Assembly (NCBI GenBank): GCA_905209725.1
Contig: CAJLTZ010000044.1
Coordinates: 1 to 19,899 of the forward strand
DNA from: an uncultured Muribaculaceae bacterium
GTDB lineage: Bacteria; Bacteroidota; Bacteroidia; Bacteroidales; Muribaculaceae
DNA length: 19,899 nucleotides
Reading direction: 5' to 3'
Part shown: piece after piece, positions 13,649 through 19,899 of the stretch
How the letters are laid out: each line of letters opens with the position of its first letter
Position numbering within the stretch: position 1 is the stretch's first letter
Translations under genes and position numbers: made by a program
The notes under the pieces: model-generated
Database searches by the model: none
The model's input: the letters and a program-made list of their open reading frames with translations, nothing else
Told to the model about the DNA's origin: nothing

Positions 13649-15622
13649 ATGGAAGAAGAAAAAGTTTATACCACCGACACCGGCCTTCCCGAAAACGCGT
13701 TTCGCGAGCTCGGACAGGACGAGAAATATGTGCCGGTGATGCATCCTGCCCATGAGCAGAAGGAGGTGACTCCCTATTCTGTGGGCATGGGCCTGGTGAT
13801 GGCCATCGTGTTCAGTGCGGCGGCCGCTTACCTGGGCCTCAAGGTGGGTCAGGTTTTTGAGGCCGCCATTCCTATCGCCATCATCGCTGTGGGCCTCAGC
13901 AACGCCCTCAAGAAAAAGAACGCCTTGGGCCAGAACGTAATCATACAGTCGATCGGCTCATGCTCCGGCGTGATTGTGGCCGGCGCCATCTTCACTCTCC
14001 CCGCCCTCTTTATCCTTCAGGCTTCCTACCCCGACATCGTGGTGGATTTCTACCAGATCTTCCTCAGTTCGCTGTTGGGAGGTATCTTGGGTATCCTCTT
14101 CTTTATCCCCTTCCGTAAATATTTCGTGAAGGATATGCACGGCAAGTATCCCTTCCCCGAGGCCACAGCCACCACACAGGTGCTCGTGTCGGGCCAGGGT
14201 GCAGAGGCCAAGAGCGACGGCGGCCAGGCCAAGACCCTTGTGATCGCATCGCTCATCGGCGGCGTCTACGACTACATCGTGGCCACATTCGGCTGGTGGG
14301 CCGAGACAGTGACCACCACAGCCGCAAGTTGGGGACAGACCATCGCAGAGAAAACAAAACTCGTGTTCAGCTGCAACACCGGCGCCGCACTCCTCGGCCT
14401 CGGATATATCGTAGGTCTCAAATATGCCTTCGTGATTTTCGCCGGCTCCATTTTCGTATGGTGGATTGTGATTCCCCTCTTAGGCACATACGGCTCGCCT
14501 GAATTCCAGGCCATGGCCCCCGACGTGCTCTTCAAGGACTACGCCCGTATGATCGGTATCGGCGGCATCGCAATGGCCGGCGTGATCGGCATCGTGAAGT
14601 CCTGGCCCATCATCTGCAATGCAGTAGGACTTGCAGGCCGCGAATTCAAGGGTGGCGCCAAGAAAGCCACCGAGGTGCGCTGGCAGACCGACCTCAGCAT
14701 GAAGAAAGTGGTATTCTTCATCGTGCTGGCCCTCATCGTGGTGCTTCTCTTCTTCTGGCTCGGCGTGATCCACACATTCTGGCAGGCTCTCGTGGCTTGG
14801 CTTGTGGTAACTGTGATAGCCTTCCTCTTCACCACCGTGGCAGCCAACGCCATCGCCATCGTGGGCAGTAACCCCGTGAGTGGTATGACGCTGATGACTC
14901 TTATCATCGCCAGCTCCATCTTCGTGGCAATCGGCCTGAAAGGCACAAGCGGCATCGTGGCCTCTATGGTGATTGGCGGCGTGGTCTGCACGGCCCTCTC
15001 GATGGCCGGCGGGTTTGTGACCGACCTCAAGATCGGCTACTGGCTCGGCAGCACTCCTAAAAAGCAGGAGAGCTGGAAATTCCTCGGCACACTCGTGTCC
15101 GCAGCCACAGTGGGCGGCGTGATCATCGTGCTCAATCAGGTGTACGGCTTCTCCGGCGACAACGCTCTTGTGGCTCCCCAGGCCAATGCGATGGCCAAGG
15201 TGATCGAGCCCCTGATGATGGGCGGCGAGACCCCCTGGATTCTCTATATGGTAGGTGCTATTCTGGCCCTTATCCTCAACTGGCTCGGCGTTCCTGCCCT
15301 TGCATTCTGCCTCGGTATGTTCATTCCTCTGTCGCTCAACACCCCGATGCTCGTAGGCGGCGCAATCTCCTATTTCGTTGCCAACTCCACTAAGGATAAG
15401 GAACTCAGCAACGCACGTCGCGACCGCGGCACACTCCTTGCTTCCGGCCTCATCGCCGGCGGCGCACTATTCGGTGTGTTCGCAGCAATCACCCGCTTCG
15501 CCGGATTCGAATATCACACTCCCGGCAGCGAGACTCTTACGCAGGTTCTCGGCCTCGTGGCATACGCTCTGCTCATCATCTATCTCTACACCGACAGCAA
15601 GCGCGCCAAAGTGTTAAAGTAA
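13649..15622 (+). CDS. OPT-family oligopeptide transporter
   Basis: This 657-residue membrane protein has about 14-16 hydrophobic segments and matches bacterial OPT-family transporters, which import small peptides (or, in some relatives, metal chelates) with protons. The first segment is typical: an N-terminal cytoplasmic stretch, then VTPYSVGMGLVMAIVFSAAA and YLGLKVGQVFEAAIPIAI. The conserved GSNPVSGMTLMTLII lies at 410-424, and NWLGVPALAFCLGMFIPLSLN in the last third. The length agrees with the prokaryotic subfamily. The ATG is preceded by AT-rich sequence. The gene is monocistronic by its own promoter and the hairpin after its stop. Codon use is strongly biased to C/G third positions compared with the left half of the window, which suggests high expression. 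Confidence 0.93.
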   Translation: MEEEKVYTTDTGLPENAFRELGQDEKYVPVMHPAHEQKEVTPYSVGMGLVMAIVFSAAAAYLGLKVGQVFEAAIPIAIIAVGLSNALKKKNALGQNVIIQSIGSCSGVIVAGAIFTLPALFILQASYPDIVVDFYQIFLSSLLGGILGILFFIPFRKYFVKDMHGKYPFPEATATTQVLVSGQGAEAKSDGGQAKTLVIASLIGGVYDYIVATFGWWAETVTTTAASWGQTIAEKTKLVFSCNTGAALLGLGYIVGLKYAFVIFAGSIFVWWIVIPLLGTYGSPEFQAMAPDVLFKDYARMIGIGGIAMAGVIGIVKSWPIICNAVGLAGREFKGGAKKATEVRWQTDLSMKKVVFFIVLALIVVLLFFWLGVIHTFWQALVAWLVVTVIAFLFTTVAANAIAIVGSNPVSGMTLMTLIIASSIFVAIGLKGTSGIVASMVIGGVVCTALSMAGGFVTDLKIGYWLGSTPKKQESWKFLGTLVSAATVGGVIIVLNQVYGFSGDNALVAPQANAMAKVIEPLMMGGETPWILYMVGAILALILNWLGVPALAFCLGMFIPLSLNTPMLVGGAISYFVANSTKDKELSNARRDRGTLLASGLIAGGALFGVFAAITRFAGFEYHTPGSETLTQVLGLVAYALLIIYLYTDSKRAKVLK

Positions 15623-15643
15623 TTACGGAATAATTTCCGTAAT
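15622..15643 (+). terminator. Hairpin directly after the OPT gene
   Basis: ATTACGGAA (15622-15630) pairs perfectly with TTCCGTAAT (15635-15643) around a TAAT loop, touching the TAA stop. No T-run follows on this strand, so termination may depend on the second hairpin at 15673-15703. Confidence 0.5.
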
Positions 15644-15657
15644 CGAAAATATTTGAT

Positions 15658-15665
15658 TAATTTTG
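15658..15665 (+). promoter_or_regulatory. Probable -7 box for fabD-asd-helicase
   Basis: TAATTTTG at 15658-15665, followed by CA, fits the TAnnTTTG -7 consensus. The -33 region is poor (TTTCC around 15634). Transcription would start about 15672, at the foot of the hairpin at 15673-15703. Confidence 0.5.
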
Positions 15666-15672
15666 CACCTTG

Positions 15673-15703
15673 AAAAGGGGAGGGCCTCATCACCCTCCCT
15701 TTT
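15673..15703 (+). promoter_or_regulatory. GC-rich hairpin in the fabD leader (attenuator, 5' stabiliser or OPT terminator)
   Basis: AAAAGGGGAGGG (15673-15684) and CCCTCCCTTTT (15693-15703) form an 11-bp stem with one bulged G and an 8-base loop. A T-run at its 3' edge makes it terminator-like. It lies after the likely fabD -7 box and before the fabD start. It could end OPT transcripts, attenuate fabD, or protect the fabD mRNA 5' end. Confidence 0.5.
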
Positions 15704-15759
15704 ATCCATTTCTTCAGGGGATGATACCCCGATAAATAATAGTAAAAAAATACGCTGAC

Positions 15760-16638
15760 ATGAAAGCATACGTATTCCCCGGACAGGGTGCCCAGTTTGT
15801 GGGTATGGGAAAGGATTTGTACGAGAATAATGCGGAGGCCCGCGAGCTTTTCGAGAAAGCCAACGAAATCCTTGGATTCCGCATCACCGACCTTATGTTT
15901 TCCGGCACAGAGGAGGATCTGAAGCAGACGAAGGTGACACAGCCTGCCATCTTCCTTCACAGTGTGCTTCTCGCCAAGAGCCTTGGCGACGAATTCCAGC
16001 CCGACATGACCGCTGGCCACAGCCTCGGCGAATTCTCTGCGCTTGTGGCTGCAGGAGCGCTGAGCTTTGAGGAGGGTCTCAAGCTTGTGGCGAAGCGTGC
16101 GCGTGCCATGCAGAAAGCCTGCGAGGCCCGTCCCTCCACAATGGCTGCCGTGCTCGCCCTTCCAGATGAGAAGGTGGAAGAACTCTGTGCACAGGTTGAC
16201 GATGTGGTGGCTCCTGCCAATTACAACTGCCCAGGTCAGGTGGTGATTTCCGGCACAATGGAGGGCATCGACGCCGCTTGCGAGAAGATGCTTGCCGCCG
16301 GCGCGAAGCGTGCCCTCAAACTGAAGGTGGGCGGTGCTTTCCATAGCCCTCTGATGCAGCCCGCGCAGGAGGAACTCGCCGAGGCCATCGAGGCTGCCGA
16401 GTTTAAGACTCCCCGCTGCCCTGTATATCAGAACGTGGATGGCAAAGCTCACACCGACCCCAAGGAGATCAAGGAAAACCTTATCAAGCAGCTCACGGCT
16501 CCTGTGCGCTGGACTCAGGACGTGCAGGCTATGATTGCCGATGGCGCCACTGAGTTTGTGGAACTCGGCCCGGGCAAGGTGCTTCAGGGTCTTGTCTCGA
16601 AAATTGACAGAAGCATGGCCGTAAGCGGCATGCAGTAA
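15760..16638 (+). CDS. fabD: Malonyl-CoA:ACP transacylase FabD
   Basis: This 292-residue cytoplasmic enzyme transfers the malonyl group from coenzyme A to acyl carrier protein, supplying the extender unit for fatty acid synthesis. The N-terminal motif FPGQGAQFVGMG (6-17) is intact. The active-site serine is Ser88 in AGHSLGEFSAL, Arg113 (KRARAMQ) is the carboxylate-binding residue, and His195 (GGAFHSPLM) is the catalytic partner. TQPAIF (60-65) supplies the conserved Gln. The length is usual for the family. It starts 13 bp before the next gene's leader ends and is the first gene of a likely three-gene unit with asd and the helicase. The pairing with asd is not a pathway link. Confidence 0.97.
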   Translation: MKAYVFPGQGAQFVGMGKDLYENNAEARELFEKANEILGFRITDLMFSGTEEDLKQTKVTQPAIFLHSVLLAKSLGDEFQPDMTAGHSLGEFSALVAAGALSFEEGLKLVAKRARAMQKACEARPSTMAAVLALPDEKVEELCAQVDDVVAPANYNCPGQVVISGTMEGIDAACEKMLAAGAKRALKLKVGGAFHSPLMQPAQEELAEAIEAAEFKTPRCPVYQNVDGKAHTDPKEIKENLIKQLTAPVRWTQDVQAMIADGATEFVELGPGKVLQGLVSKIDRSMAVSGMQ

Positions 16639-16651
16639 TCTATGAATTGAA

Positions 16652-17659
16652 ATGAATATAGCGATAGTTGGCGCCAGCGGCGCCGTGGGGCAGGAACTGC
16701 TCCGCGTGCTCGATGAGCAAAACTTCCCTATTAACGACCTGCGTCTGTTCGGCTCTCCAAGAAGCGCCGGGCAGACGCGCTCGTTCCGTGGGAAAGAATA
16801 TATAATTGAATTGCTGAGCCACGATTCCGACTTCTCGGGCGTGGACATTGCATTTACTTCGGCGGGTGCCTCCACTTCAAAGGAATATGCCGATACCATC
16901 ACCCGCCACGGCACCCTGATGATCGACAACAGTTCTGCATTCCGCATGGATGCCGACGTGCCCCTTGTGGTGCCGGAGGTCAACGGCGAGGATGCCTTCA
17001 ATCATCCCCGCAACATCATCGGCAATCCCAACTGTACCACCATCCAGATGGTGGTGGCTCTTGCGGCCATCGAACGCTTGTCGCACATCCTCCGCGTGCA
17101 TGTGGCCACATATCAGGCAGCCAGCGGGGCAGGACAGACAGGCATCGACGAACTCGAGCTCCAGGTGCGCGAAATTGCTCAGGGCAGCAAGCCCACAGTA
17201 AAGAAATTCAGCGCCCAGCTTGCGTTCAACCTCATCCCCCACATCGATGTCTTCACCGACAACGACTATACCAAGGAGGAGATGAAGATGTATAATGAAA
17301 CGCGCAAGATCATGCACAGCGACATCCGCGTGTCGGCCACATGCGTGCGCGTGCCGGTGATCCGTGCCCACAGCGAGGCCATCTGGGTGGAGACAGAGCG
17401 TCCCGTAAGCCTTGAGGAGGCAAGAGAGGCTTTCATCAATGCCCCCGGAGTGGTATTTGTTGATGAGGAGAATGGCAGCAAGGCCTATCCCATGCCGCTT
17501 GATGTGGCCGGAAAAGACCCTGTGTATGTGGGCCGTCTTCGCAAAGACCTCGCCGACGACTGCGGGCTCGCATTCTGGGTGGTGGGCGACCAGATTAAGA
17601 AGGGCGCCGCTCTCAATGCCGTGCAGATTGCCCAATATATCATAAATCATAAATCATAA
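16652..17659 (+). CDS. asd: Aspartate-semialdehyde dehydrogenase
   Basis: This 335-residue cytoplasmic enzyme reduces L-aspartyl-4-phosphate to the semialdehyde with NADPH, the branch point to lysine, diaminopimelate, threonine and methionine. The Rossmann loop GASGAVG (7-13) begins the protein. The catalytic cysteine is Cys128 in GNPNCTTIQ, and the active-site His240 lies in IRAHSEAIW. SSAFRMD (94-100) is a family signature. The length fits the bacterial type. It starts 13 bp after fabD. Its last codons (IINHKS) are encoded in a short tandem repeat that runs past the stop (17641-17665), so the exact C-terminus may vary between strains. Confidence 0.97.
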   Translation: MNIAIVGASGAVGQELLRVLDEQNFPINDLRLFGSPRSAGQTRSFRGKEYIIELLSHDSDFSGVDIAFTSAGASTSKEYADTITRHGTLMIDNSSAFRMDADVPLVVPEVNGEDAFNHPRNIIGNPNCTTIQMVVALAAIERLSHILRVHVATYQAASGAGQTGIDELELQVREIAQGSKPTVKKFSAQLAFNLIPHIDVFTDNDYTKEEMKMYNETRKIMHSDIRVSATCVRVPVIRAHSEAIWVETERPVSLEEAREAFINAPGVVFVDEENGSKAYPMPLDVAGKDPVYVGRLRKDLADDCGLAFWVVGDQIKKGAALNAVQIAQYIINHKS

Positions 17660-17665
17660 ATCATA
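17641..17665 (+). repeat. Heptamer tandem repeat across the asd stop codon
   Basis: Three perfect copies of CATAAAT (17641-17661) and a partial fourth (CATA) overlap the end of asd, whose TAA is at 17657-17659. Looser ATCAT/CAATCAT units continue to about 17695. The tract fills most of the 41-bp gap before the helicase gene. Confidence 0.8.
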
Positions 17666-17700
17666 GGGAATCATCAATCATAAAATCATCAATCGGTAAG

Positions 17701-19824
17701 ATGAAAGAGTGCGACTTGAACAGGCAGATGGAACTTGCCCGCAATCTTATAGAGCAAACGGGCACAAGCCTTTTCCTTACAGGCAAGGCCGGTACAGGGA
17801 AAACCACATTTCTTCGCAAACTTCGCGAACACAGCAACAAGCAGATTGTGGTGACTGCCCCCACGGGCATCGCTGCCATCAATGCCGGTGGAGTCACACT
17901 CCATTCCTTCTTCCAGCTTGATTTCGGACCTTTTATCCCGGGCGCCAAAAGGGTGTCGTCGCATGGCGCACATCGCTTCAATAAATTAAAGCGCCAGATT
18001 ATAAGGGGTATGGATCTCCTGGTGATTGATGAGGTTTCGATGGTGCGCGCCGACCTGCTTGACGCCGTGGATGATGTGCTGCGGCGTTTCCGCGACCGCT
18101 CCAAGCCTTTCGGCGGAGTGCAACTGCTCCTCATCGGCGACCTCCAGCAGCTCCCCCCGGTGGCAAAGCCCGAGGAATGGTCGCTGCTCTCCTCGCATTA
18201 TGAGTCACCCTATTTCTTCGACTCCAAGGCATTGGCTGAGGTGAATTATGTCACCCTTGAGCTCAACCATGTATATCGCCAGAGCGATGCAGGATTTCTT
18301 GACATCCTCAATGATATCCGGGGAGGATACCCCTCCGAGGAGTCGCTCCGCAAGCTAAACCGCCGCTTCCGTCCCGGCTATGCTCCAGATGATTCTGAAG
18401 GATATATCCGCCTCGTGACCCACAACCGTCAGGCTGCCAAAATCAATGAGGAGAGGCTCGCGACACTCCCTGCTGAAGGCCGCGACTACAAGGCCAAAAT
18501 CTCAGGCAATTTCCCGGAAGGGAATATCCCTGCCGAGAATCTGCTTTCCCTCAAGAAGGGCGCACAGGTGATGTTCATCAAGAATTCCACCGGAGAAAAC
18601 CGCGAATATTTCAACGGCATGATAGGTCATGTGGCCGAACTCGGAGATAATTACGTGGTGGTGGATCCGGCCGACGGAGGCCCGCTGATTAAGGTGGAGC
18701 CCCAGACGTGGGAAAATATGAAATATGTGGTGGATGATGAAAATAATCAGATCACGGAGAAATGTGAAGGCACATTCCAGCAGTTCCCGCTGAAGACAGC
18801 CTGGGCCATCACCATCCACAAGAGCCAGGGCCTCACCTTCGACCATGCAATCATCGACTCCTCGGCGGCATTCGCACACGGCCAGACATATGTGGCCCTC
18901 TCGAGGTGCCGTTCGCTCGACGGCCTTGTGCTGGAGCGCCCGGTAAGCCGAAACTCAGTGATTTGCGACCATGCTGTGGAGAGTTTTATCCGCAGCCATG
19001 CCGCCGAACTCAGCGACGAGGGGATAGAGCGTTTGCGCAAGAACTATTTCCTCGAGACATTGGGCGCGCTCTTCGACATGCGTCAGCTTAAGGATGCATA
19101 TACGGGCGTGGCACGTATCATTCAGGAGAATTTCTCGAAGGAATATCCATTGTTTGTGGAGGATGTGGCGGCTGTGCGCAACCGGCTTACAGATGAGACG
19201 GTGGGCGTGTCCGACAAATTCATGCACCAGTTGGGCAGAATGTTCGCGCAGGCCGGCGAAACCATGCAGGATGAAGCCCTTCAGAAGAGAATCCGCGAGG
19301 GTTGTGAATATTTCCTTCAGCAGTTGGACGGCGTGGAGAAGGTCATGAGGGCTCTGCCCGAAGACCACGACAGCCGCAATGTGGTGCGCAAACTGCAGGA
19401 GCGTGTGGAGATTCTCGACACCATCTTCAGGCAGAAGCGTGTCCTCTTCGATTATTTCATGAGAAATGATTTCAACGCAGAGATATTCCTGGAGAAACGT
19501 GCCGCCTCTATTCTGTCGGCAATGGAGCGTGCCGAACTGAAAAAGGAGCGTAGGATGGTGAAACGCAAGTCGCAATTGTCGGCCGATAATCCCAATCCGA
19601 AACTCTACGACGAACTCGTGGAATGGCGCAATAATCTGAGCCGCGAGAGCGGCGTGCCGGCTTATGTGATCATGCATAATAAGAGCCTTCTCGCCGTGTC
19701 GCGTGAGCTTCCCGCCGATGAGGCCGACCTGCTAACCATTCCCAATATCGGCCCTGTCACGGCAAAACGCTTTGGCGAGGATCTTCTAGCAATTGTGGCC
19801 CGCTACAAGGACTCACTGGAGTGA
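17701..19824 (+). CDS. Pif1-like SF1 helicase with C-terminal HRDC domain
   Basis: This 707-residue protein is a superfamily 1B DNA helicase of the Pif1/RecD type, an ATP-driven 5'-3' DNA motor by family. Walker A is GKAGTGKT (28-35), motif Ia TAPTGIAAINAGG, Walker B VIDEVSM (108-114) and motif III GDLQQLPPV (146-154). LNHVYRQSD (188-196) follows. The C-terminal motor has THNRQAAKIN (240-249), TIHKSQGLTF (371-380) and VALSRCRS (398-405). A linker with helical charged sequence spans about 430-630. The last 75 residues (633-707) form an HRDC domain, with DELVEWRNNLSRESGVP and the helix-hairpin segment TIPNIGPVTAKRFGEDLL. This HRDC domain, familiar from RecQ and RNase D, probably aids DNA or RNA binding. 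It follows asd by 41 bp. Confidence 0.93.
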   Translation: MKECDLNRQMELARNLIEQTGTSLFLTGKAGTGKTTFLRKLREHSNKQIVVTAPTGIAAINAGGVTLHSFFQLDFGPFIPGAKRVSSHGAHRFNKLKRQIIRGMDLLVIDEVSMVRADLLDAVDDVLRRFRDRSKPFGGVQLLLIGDLQQLPPVAKPEEWSLLSSHYESPYFFDSKALAEVNYVTLELNHVYRQSDAGFLDILNDIRGGYPSEESLRKLNRRFRPGYAPDDSEGYIRLVTHNRQAAKINEERLATLPAEGRDYKAKISGNFPEGNIPAENLLSLKKGAQVMFIKNSTGENREYFNGMIGHVAELGDNYVVVDPADGGPLIKVEPQTWENMKYVVDDENNQITEKCEGTFQQFPLKTAWAITIHKSQGLTFDHAIIDSSAAFAHGQTYVALSRCRSLDGLVLERPVSRNSVICDHAVESFIRSHAAELSDEGIERLRKNYFLETLGALFDMRQLKDAYTGVARIIQENFSKEYPLFVEDVAAVRNRLTDETVGVSDKFMHQLGRMFAQAGETMQDEALQKRIREGCEYFLQQLDGVEKVMRALPEDHDSRNVVRKLQERVEILDTIFRQKRVLFDYFMRNDFNAEIFLEKRAASILSAMERAELKKERRMVKRKSQLSADNPNPKLYDELVEWRNNLSRESGVPAYVIMHNKSLLAVSRELPADEADLLTIPNIGPVTAKRFGEDLLAIVARYKDSLE

Positions 19825-19844
19825 GCCATATAGCGGAGCCACTT

Positions 19845-19899
19845 AGACCCCATCCCACAAAAAATGTTAACGCAGGGGCGACCGATTTTTGATGCAGCT
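19845..19899 (-). mobile_element. Partial MITE-like element, right end, inverted copy
   Basis: The last 55 bases match the reverse complement of the right end of the element at 6228-6507, with three differences by eye, including the unique GGCGACCGATTTTTGATGCA stretch. The window edge cuts the copy. It lies 20 bp after the helicase stop and is inverted relative to the complete copy. Confidence 0.85.

Noticed and set aside
13546..13755. Short open frame from a TTG ahead of the OPT gene, overlapping its start
   Set aside because: It has a non-ATG start, a basic low-complexity product and out-of-frame overlap with a strongly supported gene.
15586..17001. 471-codon open frame on the minus strand opposite fabD and asd
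   Set aside because: It lies antisense to two complete enzymes with intact active sites; its translation has no recognisable motif and reflects G/C-rich third codon positions.

Overview
The window looks like chromosomal DNA of a gut Bacteroidales bacterium, most likely from the Muribaculaceae/Prevotella side of the order. I infer this from protein character, not from a database match. The signs are: promoters of the Bacteroidetes type (TTTG-like -33 box, 19-20 bp spacer, TAnnTTTG -7 box) ahead of most transcription units; little Shine-Dalgarno sequence; secreted proteins with the YNLQG-type C-terminal tail; a FluC/TrkA/TrkH block; an OPT transporter; and a Pif1-like helicase carrying an HRDC domain. 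There are no rRNA, tRNA, CRISPR or phage genes.

Layout. 1-48 is the end of a repeat element. 176-2339 is a short operon of a secreted alpha/beta hydrolase and a PAS/LuxR-type regulator. 2423-4129 is an exported MalS-like GH13 amylase relative whose catalytic motifs have mostly decayed. 4260-6203 is a ComEC-family channel without a metallo-beta-lactamase domain. 6228-6507 is a complete 280-bp MITE-like element. 6624-9486 is a two-gene secreted unit: a protein with an internally duplicated domain, then an IdeS/Mac-like (C66-type) cysteine protease. A bidirectional terminator (9515-9551) closes it. On the minus strand follow trkA-trkH and then fluC and a lipoprotein gene (13472 down to 9576). 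Divergent from trkA are the OPT transporter (13649-15622) and then fabD-asd-helicase (15760-19824). The window ends in another partial copy of the repeat.

How the genes relate. The right half is mostly housekeeping: K+ uptake (TrkA gating ring plus TrkH pore), fluoride export, oligopeptide uptake, malonyl transfer for fatty acid synthesis, and the aspartate pathway to lysine, threonine, methionine and diaminopimelate. The left half is accessory and surface-directed. The most interesting item is the IdeS-like protease. It retains the Cys-Trp-Ala and His...Trp-Gly-Ala motifs of immunoglobulin-cleaving enzymes, sits behind two Ig/FnIII-like domains, and is preceded by an unknown duplicated-domain secreted protein in the same apparent operon.

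The three repeat copies share about 34-bp terminal inverted repeats. The window begins and ends inside copies, which suggests that it is a contig broken at a multicopy element. The middle copy lies 25 bp upstream of the promoter of the protease operon.
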